This document shows positions 10,399-17,902 of a stretch of 34,721 nucleotides of DNA, piece by piece (position 1 is the stretch's first letter; every line of letters begins with the position of its first letter). The notes beneath the pieces were generated by a model that did no database searches, was not told where the DNA came from, and saw nothing but the letters and a program-made list of their open reading frames with translations. This DNA is from Thioalkalivibrio sp. HK1. Its GTDB lineage: Bacteria > Pseudomonadota > Gammaproteobacteria > HK1. Position numbers and translations under genes: made by a program. The DNA lies in the NCBI GenBank assembly GCA_000583135.1, contig JFBG01000037.1, positions 1 through 34,721 of the forward strand, in the 5' to 3' direction.

Positions 10399-12498
10399 TC
10401 AAAGCCCCCTCGATGCCGATTCCCCGAAGATCTCATCGGCGCGGCCCCGAAGGCGACGATGATCGCCGATGCGTTCGGTCAATCCGCTGCGATCGAAAAA
10501 CTCCAGCAACTCGATCGCGAAGTTGCGCCCGATCCCCATAGAGTCCTTGTATTCGGCGGCGGTGAATTGCCCCCGTTCCGAGGATCGAGCCAGCGATTGC
10601 GCGCCTTTGGCCATGGACTCGATGGCGGCCAGAGATAAAAAACGAGTGGGCGTCACCGGCAGCGTCAGCCCCGCATTCCCCACCCGCTTGAAAAACGCTC
10701 TTAGCGCCTTTTCCTCGATCTTCAGGCGCTCCGCCACCTGTCGCATGCCAGGCGGGCTGCCGTGGGCGGGATCGAGGATCGGCTCGATGCGCTCCCACAA
10801 AGCCCGATCTTCGCTCCCCAAGACGATTCGATGCGTCGGCAACCGCACCATCATCCCCCGCCGAACCACAACCTGGCGATGCGCCAGCATCACCAGCGCC
10901 CGCTCGAGGGTCGAAAGCATCAAGCGACGCCCGAGCCCCGAGCGAATATCGCTCGCCCCGGCGCCCGCCAACTGCGGGCGTTCTCGGTGAAAGCGCTCGA
11001 GGAAGGCGACCACCTCGGCCTGCAGTTCCGCCCAATGCGCGGTCGAAAAATACGAATCGAAGCCCGCATCGGCCACCCGCACCGCTTCGATGGTCTGCAA
11101 AATCTCTTCCAAATCCGAGTCGGGGAGCCCCAGTGACCGCTGCATCCACCGCCTGTCCACCCCGCTCGGGGTATCGGCGAGGAGCCTTTCGATCACCCTC
11201 CGTGCGGGCAAGTGTGGGTCGGCGGTTTGCGGGTTTGCACCCTCGGCTTCGCTCTCGAACCCGTCGATACTCTCGCCCGGAGGCCCTCCCCTTGAAGAGC
11301 CCTCTTCCCGAGAAGCCTCGTGCGAGGCACGAAGCCCATCGTCGTCGCCACCACCGGCGAGCCCTCTCCCGGCCTCGATGGCCTCGAGCCAAGCAAGACG
11401 AGCGGGGCGAGCCCGACCGCGCACCGGGGAGAAGGGATCGATGATCGCTCCGCCGCCCATCGTGCGCAAAGCCGACTGATCGCGGATCACGAGGCGATCG
11501 CCCACCAAGGCGTGGACGGGCCGCTCCAACACCAGTTGCACCCGAGCGCTCTCCCCGGGGGCGATGCTGCCGCCTTCCAAAATCGCGATGCGCGCCGGCG
11601 AATATCCGGCGGCAAGGTGCGCGTGCACCGGTGTCCAATGGCGCAAGGGGCGATGCTCGCCGGGAAGGATACGCAGGCGGGCGTCGATGCGATCCGTCGG
11701 AGCATGCAAAAGAGGATCGACGATCCAAGAGCCGCGGGCGATACGCTGCGCATCGAGCCCGCGTCCCGAGAGATTGAGGGCGCAGCGCTCGCCGGCTAGG
11801 GCCCGATCCGCAGGCCGATCCCCGACATGGATCCCGCGGATCCGCACCTCGTATCCGCCGGGGCTCGAAAGCAGTCGCTCTTCGAGACCCACGCTACCGG
11901 CGTGCACGCTGCCGGTAACCACCAACCCCGCCCCTTTGATAGTGAATGCGCGATCCACACAAAGCCGAAAGAGCCCTTGCGCCGCTTCGCGCACCAGCCG
12001 CCGGGCGCGATTGCGCAAGGAGCCGGCCAGCGCCTCCATCCCACTTCCCGAGTGAGCCGAAACACCCAAGATTTCCGCTTTGCGCATCCCGGTGGGGCTT
12101 AGGAGCGCTTCGACCTGCGCTTTGACTTGCGCCACCCGCTCCTTGTCGACCTTATCCGTCTTGCTCACCAAGGCGATGCACTCGCGAACACCCAGGAGAT
12201 CGAGGATCGCGGTGTGCTCGATGGTCTGGGGCATCACTCCATCGTCCGCCGCCACCACCAGCAATGCGAGATCGACGGCCCCGACCCCCGCCAGCATATT
12301 GCGAACGAAGCGCTCGTGGCCGGGAACATCGACGAAGCCGAGCGTATGATCTTCGTCCACCTGCTGATAGGCGAAGCCGAGATCGATGGTCAGCCCACGC
12401 TTTTTCTCTTCGGGCAGGCGGTCGGTATCGACCCCGGTGAGCGCGCGCACGATCGCGGTCTTGCCGTGATCGACATGCCCGGCGGTGGCGACGATCAC
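10399..12498 (-). CDS. selB: Selenocysteine-specific elongation factor SelB
   Basis: SelB is a GTPase that brings selenocysteinyl-tRNA to the ribosome at UGA codons marked by a SECIS hairpin. The start MIVATAGHVDHGKT contains the P-loop (residues 7-14). RLPEEKKRGLTIDLGFAY is the SelB switch I signature, DVPGHERF (57-64) is the G3 motif, and ALVSKTDKVD is the G4 motif. Domains II and III follow, then four winged-helix-type segments. The last carries FTAAEYKDSMGIGRNFAIELLEFFDRSGLTER-type features of the SECIS-binding end. At 699 residues it is longer than the E. coli protein, mainly because of a Gly/Asp/Ser-rich insert around residues 370-435. The start is GTG at 12498, overlapping the selA stop as GTGA, so translation is probably coupled. 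Confidence 0.97.
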   Translation of the reverse strand: MIVATAGHVDHGKTAIVRALTGVDTDRLPEEKKRGLTIDLGFAYQQVDEDHTLGFVDVPGHERFVRNMLAGVGAVDLALLVVAADDGVMPQTIEHTAILDLLGVRECIALVSKTDKVDKERVAQVKAQVEALLSPTGMRKAEILGVSAHSGSGMEALAGSLRNRARRLVREAAQGLFRLCVDRAFTIKGAGLVVTGSVHAGSVGLEERLLSSPGGYEVRIRGIHVGDRPADRALAGERCALNLSGRGLDAQRIARGSWIVDPLLHAPTDRIDARLRILPGEHRPLRHWTPVHAHLAAGYSPARIAILEGGSIAPGESARVQLVLERPVHALVGDRLVIRDQSALRTMGGGAIIDPFSPVRGRARPARLAWLEAIEAGRGLAGGGDDDGLRASHEASREEGSSRGGPPGESIDGFESEAEGANPQTADPHLPARRVIERLLADTPSGVDRRWMQRSLGLPDSDLEEILQTIEAVRVADAGFDSYFSTAHWAELQAEVVAFLERFHRERPQLAGAGASDIRSGLGRRLMLSTLERALVMLAHRQVVVRRGMMVRLPTHRIVLGSEDRALWERIEPILDPAHGSPPGMRQVAERLKIEEKALRAFFKRVGNAGLTLPVTPTRFLSLAAIESMAKGAQSLARSSERGQFTAAEYKDSMGIGRNFAIELLEFFDRSGLTERIGDHRRLRGRADEIFGESASRGL

Positions 12499-14150
12499 GG
12501 TGCCCCCGGCAAAGAGTCGTCTTCGGGGCTAGATGTTTTCGACTCGACATCTTTCGAGTCGACAGCCCTCGCCCCGAGCGCTTTCGAGCCCGCCGTTTCG
12601 GAGCCGGCTCTTTCCGACTCGATCGCCTCTGGCCCAAGCGCCGCCGAGCCGGCAAGAGAAGTAGAAGGCGCCTCCCCCTCTTCCAGCTGCCCGATCAACC
12701 CGCCCTCGTCTTCGAGGCAGCGAAGATCCAGCCACAGCGCCCCCTCGTGCACTCGTCCGATCACCGGAATCGGCAATGCCCGAAGGGCCGCCGCCAATGC
12801 GTTCAATCGCTGCGAGATCGCCTTTTTCCCCATCGCCCGTCGCCCGGCCGCCGCCTTGCCGCCTCGCCTCTCATCGAAGACCGGAACGCAACGAAGGGCC
12901 GCACTCGGCAAGCGCTCCACCGGCAACGCCCCGCTTCCGATCTGGCTTAGGCAATGCACCACCTCCACCTTCCAAGTCCCGCCGGGAGAGCGATCCTCGG
13001 CGGGGGCGGCGGGTGAATCGAACCCTCGCAACCAAGCCGCAAGATAAGGGGCGATGCGAAAAGCCGAAGCCTCGATGTCGGATCGCCTTCGGGTCAACAA
13101 GCGCAAGGTCGGCAACCTTTCGATGAGGCGATCCGGATCTTCGTAGAGCAAGAGCACGGATTCGAGCGCCGCCAGCACCAACTTATCGGGGCGCAAGGCG
13201 CGCATCAACGGGTTGCGCTTCAATCGCTCGACGAGATCGAAAGTCCCGACGATGATCCCCGCTTGGGGTCCGCCGAGGAGTTTGTCGCCGCTGAATGTCA
13301 CCAGATCGACCCCGGCGGCCACCATCGATCGCACCACCGGCTCCGGCGGCAATCCGTGCGCCGCCATATCGATCAGCGATCCGCTGCCGAGATCCGATAC
13401 CAACGGCAGCCCCTTGGCTCTTGCCAATTTCGCAAGCGCGGCCTCGCCAACGGAAGCGGTAAAACCCTCCACCGAATAGTTGCTGGCATGCACTTTCATC
13501 AGCAACGCGGTGCGCGGACCGATCGCGGACTCGTAATCGCGCAGATGGGTGCGATTGGTGGTGCCCACCTCGACCAACTTCACCGAAGCCCGCTGCATGA
13601 TATCCGGCATCCGAAAGGCACCGCCGATCTCGATCAACTCGCCTCGGGAAACGATCGCCTCCTTGCGTTTGGCAAGGCTATCCAAGGCCAAGAGCACCGC
13701 GGCGGCGTTGTTGTTGACCACGATCGCGGCCTCGGCCCCGGTCAAGGAGGTCAGCCGCGACTCGACATGACGGTGGCGATCCCCGCGGCGACCGGTGGCC
13801 AGATCGAATTCGAGATTGCTTGCACCTCGACCCACCGCCACGATCTCCGCCAGCGCTTCGGGCGGTAGCGGAGCGCGCCCGAGGTTGGTATGCAGCACGG
13901 TCCCCGTCAAATTGAATACCGGCTTGTGCGAAAGCGCCGTGCGCGCTTTCAAAGATGCGGCGATCGCGCGCTCGATCCAAGGAAGATCGATACCCTGCCC
14001 GGCGGCGATGCGCTGCCTTGCATCGTCCAACGCCCCTCGCACCGCCGCCACCGTCGGGGCTCGGCCGTAGGCGCTTATCAACTCCGAGACGGCCTTGCGG
14101 GCAAGCAGGCGATCGACGGAAGGAAGGTCGGAAAGGGTCTTGATCGGCAT
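12495..14150 (-). CDS. selA: L-seryl-tRNA(Sec) selenium transferase SelA
   Basis: SelA is a PLP enzyme that converts Ser-tRNA(Sec) to Sec-tRNA(Sec) using selenophosphate, in the cytosol. Starting at the ATG at 14150 (MPIKTLSDLPSVDRLL), it has 551 residues. Landmarks are NLTGTVLHTNLGRAPLP (80-96), NLEFDLATGRRGDR (112-124), VVNNNAAAVLLAL, VGTTNRTHLRDY, and the PLP lysine in TFSGDKLLGGPQAG (Lys290). The frame is open further upstream, but that translation is unlike SelA, so I reject the longer start. No strong ribosome site is seen before 14150. The core is normal. After about residue 485 there is a non-conserved acidic/Ser-Ala tail of some 65 residues built from two 20-residue near-repeats. selB follows with a GTGA overlap. 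Confidence 0.96.
   Translation of the reverse strand: MPIKTLSDLPSVDRLLARKAVSELISAYGRAPTVAAVRGALDDARQRIAAGQGIDLPWIERAIAASLKARTALSHKPVFNLTGTVLHTNLGRAPLPPEALAEIVAVGRGASNLEFDLATGRRGDRHRHVESRLTSLTGAEAAIVVNNNAAAVLLALDSLAKRKEAIVSRGELIEIGGAFRMPDIMQRASVKLVEVGTTNRTHLRDYESAIGPRTALLMKVHASNYSVEGFTASVGEAALAKLARAKGLPLVSDLGSGSLIDMAAHGLPPEPVVRSMVAAGVDLVTFSGDKLLGGPQAGIIVGTFDLVERLKRNPLMRALRPDKLVLAALESVLLLYEDPDRLIERLPTLRLLTRRRSDIEASAFRIAPYLAAWLRGFDSPAAPAEDRSPGGTWKVEVVHCLSQIGSGALPVERLPSAALRCVPVFDERRGGKAAAGRRAMGKKAISQRLNALAAALRALPIPVIGRVHEGALWLDLRCLEDEGGLIGQLEEGEAPSTSLAGSAALGPEAIESERAGSETAGSKALGARAVDSKDVESKTSSPEDDSLPGAP
12531..12650 (-). repeat. Two 60-base tandem near-repeats in the selA tail
   Basis: SelA residues 501-520 and 521-540 align over their whole 20-residue length: GSxALGxxAxxSxxxxSxTx in both. 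The repeat is in frame and lies in a low-complexity tail outside the conserved enzyme. Confidence 0.75.
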
Positions 14151-14578
14151 TGGATGGCGTATTCGGGTGTATTCGGGGTGTACTCGATGGCAAAGGATTC
14201 GAAAAGACTTCGATGCGAAGGATCGTGCAAGTGCATACCTACCCAAGCGATACGCCCCCCAAGCGATAGTGCCAAAAGCCCGCTCTTGATATCGCCGGCT
14301 CGTCATTTTCCCACCGGCGGCGGAGCGGCGCATCCCTCGAAGAGCCGCCGAGAGTGCGGCCAAGCACCTTTCGAAGGCGGGTATGCGCAAGCGGGCGGGG
14401 GTGATCGTAGCGAAAAAGGCGGCATCGGATATCATCGGGCGAGAATTTCGCCTCGGAACCCTCCCTATTCGCCGGCGCACTCGGGCGCTTGCGCTCTCGC
14501 CGCTTGTAGGCAAAGAGCCCGGCGAGGGGGCGTTTCGATCATTTCGACCTGAAAATATCCGATCCCAAGGAGTCCACC
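14151..14578. other. Divergent control region between selA and the MaoC-type gene
   Basis: These 428 bases lie between two divergent genes and should hold both promoters. Close to selA, 14158-14187 contains a short direct repeat (tattcgggtg, tattcggggtg, then a degenerate tactcg). It may be an operator or a chance repeat. No clear sigma-70 pair was identified. The long open frames crossing this region are not protein-like. Confidence 0.4.
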
Positions 14579-15097
14579 ATGTCCGTCGTTCGCAAAATCG
14601 TGGGAGAGAAAAGATTCCGCGAATCCTTCGGTCGCTATTACGAGGATTTCGAGATCGGGGATATCTACGAGCATCGCCCGGGACGCACGATCACCGAAAG
14701 CGACAACACTTGGTTCACTTTATTGACGATGAACCAGCATCCACTGCATTTCGATCGTGAATACGCCGCCAAGAGCGAGTTCCAAAGGGTGCTGGTCAAC
14801 TCCTGCCTGACGCTATCGACGGTGGTCGGCATGAGCGTCAGCGACCTTTCCCAAAAAACCATCGCCAATCTCGGCTGGGATCGCATTCGGCTCATCGCCC
14901 CGGTATTCGTGGGCGATACCATCTATGCCCGCAGCGAAATTCTCTCCAAACGGGAATCGGCTTCCCGCCCCACCCAAGGAATCGTCAGCGCCCGCACTAT
15001 CGGACATAAAGCCGACGGCACGGAATTTCTCTCCTGCGAGCGCACCTTCTTGATCCCGAAAACCGGCCATGCGGTCGACGATCTGATCGATTATTGA
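14579..15097 (+). CDS. MaoC-family acyl-CoA hydratase/dehydratase
   Basis: This 172-residue protein is a single hot-dog domain of the MaoC/(R)-hydratase type. It reads FGRYYEDFEIGDIYEHRPGRT, then the active-site region ITESDN..F..LTMNQHPLHFD (Asp42, Asn52, His57), then NLGWDRIRLIAPVFVGDTI in the second half. Such proteins add water across the double bond of 2-enoyl- or mesaconyl-CoA esters in the cytosol. The N-x-x-PLH form is shared with mesaconyl-CoA-hydratase-like members more than with phaJ. AAGGAG precedes the ATG by eight bases. A crotonase and a CaiB/BaiF CoA-transferase lie 5-7 kb away on the other strand, so a shared acyl-CoA pathway is possible, but the substrate is unknown. Confidence 0.92.
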   Translation: MSVVRKIVGEKRFRESFGRYYEDFEIGDIYEHRPGRTITESDNTWFTLLTMNQHPLHFDREYAAKSEFQRVLVNSCLTLSTVVGMSVSDLSQKTIANLGWDRIRLIAPVFVGDTIYARSEILSKRESASRPTQGIVSARTIGHKADGTEFLSCERTFLIPKTGHAVDDLIDY

Positions 15098-15502
15098 ATC
15101 TCGCTATCGAGTCGATATCCGGCAAAATCGCATGCGGGCGGAGATCCGAGCCCGACTCGTAAAGGACAAAGCCTTGTCCACAAGCATCCGGAACAAAGGC
15201 CGATCGCCCCCCCGAACGAAAAACCGACATGACGGTCGGGGGAGCCTCCTTCGAGCCACCCCACCATCATCGGCGGTACCTGAGGATGCTCGCAAGGCTT
15301 GTGCAACCATCGATTTTCGGCGGCTGCGCAAGAGGAGGATCGACCGAGATCGAGAATATCCAAGGAGATCGTCTTCACCGTCGATAAAAGCGATACCCGC
15401 AAAGAAGACAAGCCCGCAATGAGCGGGCCTGCCAAAAAGCGGATGCGACAGCGAAAATTCAAAGAGAACCAAGTAGGATCGAACTCGAATCCGGTATAGC
15501 CT
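15098..15502. other. Gap after the MaoC gene, containing a terminator
   Basis: No gene is supported in these 405 bases. The main recognisable item is the minus-strand terminator around 15401-15429. Open frames on either strand here have no ribosome site and no family character. Confidence 0.5.
15399..15429 (-). terminator. Rho-independent terminator for the coiled-coil gene
   Basis: On the minus strand, GCCCGC-tcatt-GCGGGC is followed by TTGTCTTCTTT. The GC-rich stem with a tight loop and T-rich tail lies about 75 bases downstream of the gene ending at 15503, which it probably terminates. Confidence 0.65.
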
Positions 15503-15976
15503 CTAAGGGGATCGGGTGATGATCTGCGCAACCAATATTCCGACGGCAAGGACAAGGCCCGATGCGGTCACGGCGGTACCGGTCGCCCACTGCACCGAAC
15601 TTTTCCACACATTGATCCCGCCTTTTTCTATGGCAAGCATCAGTTTGTGGTCGCGAGTCTCGATATATTGGTGCAACGCTTTGTCGCGGGCCTCCATATC
15701 TTGGCGCAACGCCTGGTCTCGAGCCTCCATATCTTGGCGCAACGCTTGATCTCGAGCCTCCATATCTTGGCGCAACGCTTGGTCTCGAGCCTCCATATCT
15801 TGGCGCAACGCTTTATCGCGCTTTTCATTCTCGGCTTTGAGCTCGGTTCTGAACTCGGTCCTGATCTTGGCTATCAAAGCCTCATCTCGAGCCTTTTCTC
15901 GCTCTTGGACCTTCTCCATCACGATGTTCACGATTTCCTCGATGGCTTCTTTGCCATTGATATCACCGGCGCTCAT
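15503..15976 (-). CDS. Coiled-coil protein with 11-residue repeats and C-terminal membrane anchor
   Basis: From the ATG at 15976 this gives 157 residues. A GAGGAAAA site precedes that ATG, whereas the longer frame starts at an unsupported TTG at 16015. The N-terminal third is a charged helix. Next come about five tandem copies of an 11-residue unit (ALRQDMEARDQ), ideal for a long coiled coil. The C terminus has one hydrophobic helix (ATGTAVTASGLVLAVGILVAQII) and a short end. The layout resembles the coiled-coil-plus-anchor shape of DUF1640/CCDC90-like proteins, but I cannot confirm homology. It is probably an inner-membrane protein with a cytoplasmic rod that forms oligomers. The repeat number is free to change without loss of frame, because each unit is 33 bases. 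Confidence 0.8.
   Translation of the reverse strand: MSAGDINGKEAIEEIVNIVMEKVQEREKARDEALIAKIRTEFRTELKAENEKRDKALRQDMEARDQALRQDMEARDQALRQDMEARDQALRQDMEARDKALHQYIETRDHKLMLAIEKGGINVWKSSVQWATGTAVTASGLVLAVGILVAQIITRSP
15658..15822. repeat. 33-base tandem repeat, about five units
   Basis: Units begin near 15658, 15691, 15724, 15757 and 15790. The inner four are almost identical (cctccatatcttggcgcaac is shared), and the first is degenerate. The period is a multiple of three and encodes the coiled-coil heptad-like 11-mers of the minus-strand gene. Confidence 0.93.
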
Positions 15977-16465
15977 GATCGTCTTTTCCTCGTATTCGTT
16001 TCTCGCCAACGCCAATCGGTGGCCACAAAGTCGATCCTACCATGAAAACAGTGCCCGATCGATCATTTCCGATGAATCAATTATATCGCAATTCGCATCC
16101 ATATCACGAGTATCTCGATAGCCCCACAATGCCACAAGCCCTTGCCTTCTCGATAAAGTCTTTATACACTTAAATATCTGAATGAGATTCAAAATTATTC
16201 GTATATCACGAAGTCATCGAATATCGAAAAAAAGCATTGCCTACAGGCAAACAGTATGAAATGATAGACTGTAGTATGGGCATTCAAACTGACCTATATG
16301 ATCTCGGTATCCTACGGGATCATCATTTACGAAATCCAATTTCGCTCCGGATGATGATTCATACCAAGCAAGCATGCTTAGATTTGGTACTTATACGGGA
16401 AAACACCAGCCCCCCGAATTACAGACATCATATCGCCACCCTTCTCCGGTTTTCCGTAGCCGACG
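15977..16465. other. AT-rich intergenic region
   Basis: There is no supportable gene. Composition drops to clearly AT-rich between about 16060 and 16430, unlike the flanks. It holds the likely promoter of the coiled-coil gene. An open frame from 16237 starts plausibly but dissolves into low-quality sequence and is not called. Confidence 0.5.
16080..16085 (-). promoter_or_regulatory. Possible -10 box for the coiled-coil gene
   Basis: A perfect TATAAT lies on the minus strand about 105 bases before the ATG at 15976. The -35 position at the right distance is poor (about TCGTGA), so this is a weak call. Confidence 0.25.
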
Positions 16466-17512
16466 GTGATCGCCGACGGCGTCTTCGAAGCGACGCCGTC
16501 GCTCTTTCGGCCGCATCGGATACAGCGCAAGTGTCGTTCCTCGAAATCATGGAACCCTCTCGATGCGAAAGAAAACACCCCCTTGCATCTCGCCTCGAAA
16601 AAAGGCGATACGGACGCCATTCACGCACTGCTCGAAGTCGGGGCGGATGACCGAGTGAAAAACAGCGCCGGACAAAGAGCCAATAAAATGAACGACAACG
16701 CCAATATCAAAGCGATGGTCGAAAACCCGGGTGTCCATTGGCCGATCAAGGCGTATGCGGTGAGGAATCTATCAACCGCCGGTGCCGATACCTCCATGCG
16801 CATCCTATGCGACGATAGCAAAAAATGCCGCGTCTATCTCAACTGCTTCGACGATGGCGGCAATCGGTTCCAAGGCTGGATCGGGGACTTGGAAAAACAA
16901 AGAAACAAGACCACCACCGGGTCGATCGCCAAGAAAGCCACGCTATCCTTATCGTCGAGCGAGTTGAAATCGCTCGTCGGTGCAAGCGACGATACCGGAG
17001 CGCTTGATTGCGCTTTGCATAGCCCACGGCGAATCACGGTTCAAGTTTGGTCCATTGCAATTTCGGGGAAGGAAAATATGACTGCCTATCGGTTGAGCGA
17101 AGACGACACCACTCACCAGGAGGCCACCGTTCGGTTTTACTATGGAGATACCAGCACTCCTTATGTTCACTTCCGATGCTTCGCCGACGAGAGCCAACAT
17201 TGCAGGGATACGGAATTCAGATGTGTCGACGATGCTGCCGCATCCCGGACGACGATCGAGGCGGGCACGGTCAAGCGCTTGCACAAGCATATCGTCGCCG
17301 TCAGCGATAGTACCGATACCGGCACCAGTGCTAATGCCAGTGCTAGCGCCAGTACGAGCACCGGTGCAGATCTTCCGTCATCCGGTAACGCCAAGGGTTG
17401 GTATTCCTGTCAGGTCAGTTCGAGCAATCCCTTCATGGTTTATGTAACCGACGATATCAGAAAAGGGGATTCGATCTTCACGATGAACTCCACCGCAATC
17501 AGCATGGAGTGA
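16466..17512 (+). CDS. Ankyrin-repeat-containing cysteine-rich protein, start uncertain, perhaps 5'-damaged
   Basis: The open frame from GTG at 16466 gives 348 residues. Residues 33-80 contain an ankyrin repeat (DAKENTPLHLASKKGDTDAI, then LLEVGADDRVKNSAG). The rest is different. About residues 108-190 and 215-265 look like two related beta-rich modules with paired cysteines (RILCDDSKKCRVYLNCFDDGG and VHFRCFADESQHCRDTEF), joined by a Ser/Thr/Ala-rich linker (about 280-310) to a third module (GWYSCQVSSSNPFMVYVTDD). There is no ATG in frame before the ankyrin repeat. The first 32 residues have no family character, and a 10-bp hairpin covers codons 3-12. The true start is therefore unclear, and the gene may be a truncated remnant of a longer ankyrin protein. 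No function is assigned. Confidence 0.6.
   Translation: MIADGVFEATPSLFRPHRIQRKCRSSKSWNPLDAKENTPLHLASKKGDTDAIHALLEVGADDRVKNSAGQRANKMNDNANIKAMVENPGVHWPIKAYAVRNLSTAGADTSMRILCDDSKKCRVYLNCFDDGGNRFQGWIGDLEKQRNKTTTGSIAKKATLSLSSSELKSLVGASDDTGALDCALHSPRRITVQVWSIAISGKENMTAYRLSEDDTTHQEATVRFYYGDTSTPYVHFRCFADESQHCRDTEFRCVDDAAASRTTIEAGTVKRLHKHIVAVSDSTDTGTSANASASASTSTGADLPSSGNAKGWYSCQVSSSNPFMVYVTDDIRKGDSIFTMNSTAISME
16474..16501. repeat. Perfect 10-bp inverted repeat at the start of the ankyrin ORF
   Basis: The arms cgacggcgtc and gacgccgtcg are separated by eight bases and followed by ctctttc on the plus strand. It is terminator-like in shape and argues against translation starting at 16466. Confidence 0.7.
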
Positions 17513-17902
17513 AAGACGAGACCGTCGATGGGATTTCTAGCGCGAGCGTTTGGCCCGCGCTTGGAATCCCATCGCTTCGACTTCGGATCATCGAATCATC
17601 CTACCCAATCGCCCCACCTTTCGCATTTGCACCTTGCCGTCAATGGCTTTGGAGTCGAATCGGCTTGCCCATTGCTTAGCGATTGGCCATGAAATACTTT
17701 CGCTATTCCATAAAATCAGGTCTTGAATCAGATCTTGATTGGTACTCCTGATAACTTCCGGGGCGAGGAGACACCCCCTTGCCTATCGATCGCCTATCGA
17801 GCGCCTATCGAGCGTTTTTATCAAAACCGGGAGCATCCTCGACAACCTCCCGTCTTTCGGCAATGCAAAGCCTGCATCCGATATCGCAGATTACGAAACG
17901 CC
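17513..17902. other. Gap between convergent genes with hairpin and short repeats
   Basis: There is no gene here. It contains a long hairpin (17526-17574) and three close copies of a cctatcgagcg-like 11-mer around 17781-17815, followed on the plus strand by TTTTT. The area probably serves transcription ending for both convergent genes. Confidence 0.5.
17526..17574. terminator. Strong two-part hairpin after the ankyrin ORF
   Basis: The outer arms cgatgggatt / aatcccatcg match perfectly over 10 bp. After a three-base internal loop, the inner arms agcgcg / cgcgct add six pairs. It starts 14 bases after the stop codon. No T-run follows on either strand, so it may stop transcription poorly or instead protect the mRNA end. 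Confidence 0.55.

Noticed and set aside
10433..11728. 431-residue open frame inside selB
   Set aside because: It is an out-of-frame Arg/Gly-rich shadow of selB, caused by GC-rich codon bias.
14151..14513. Longer N terminus for SelA
   Set aside because: The frame is open upstream, but the translation lacks SelA character and lies in a divergent promoter region. MPIKTLSDLPSV is a typical family start.
15174..15182. DnaA-box-like TTGTCCACA
   Set aside because: A single copy with one mismatch and no cluster or AT-rich unwinding region is not evidence for an origin.
15465..15502. tRNA-like T-arm (gatcgaactcgaatcc)
   Set aside because: It lacks the GTTCGA core, and no acceptor, D or anticodon stems can be built around it.
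15091..15555. 154-residue minus-strand frame
   Set aside because: It spans the terminator and overlaps the 3' end of the coiled-coil gene. There is no ribosome site and the composition is Trp/Cys/Arg-rich shadow-like.
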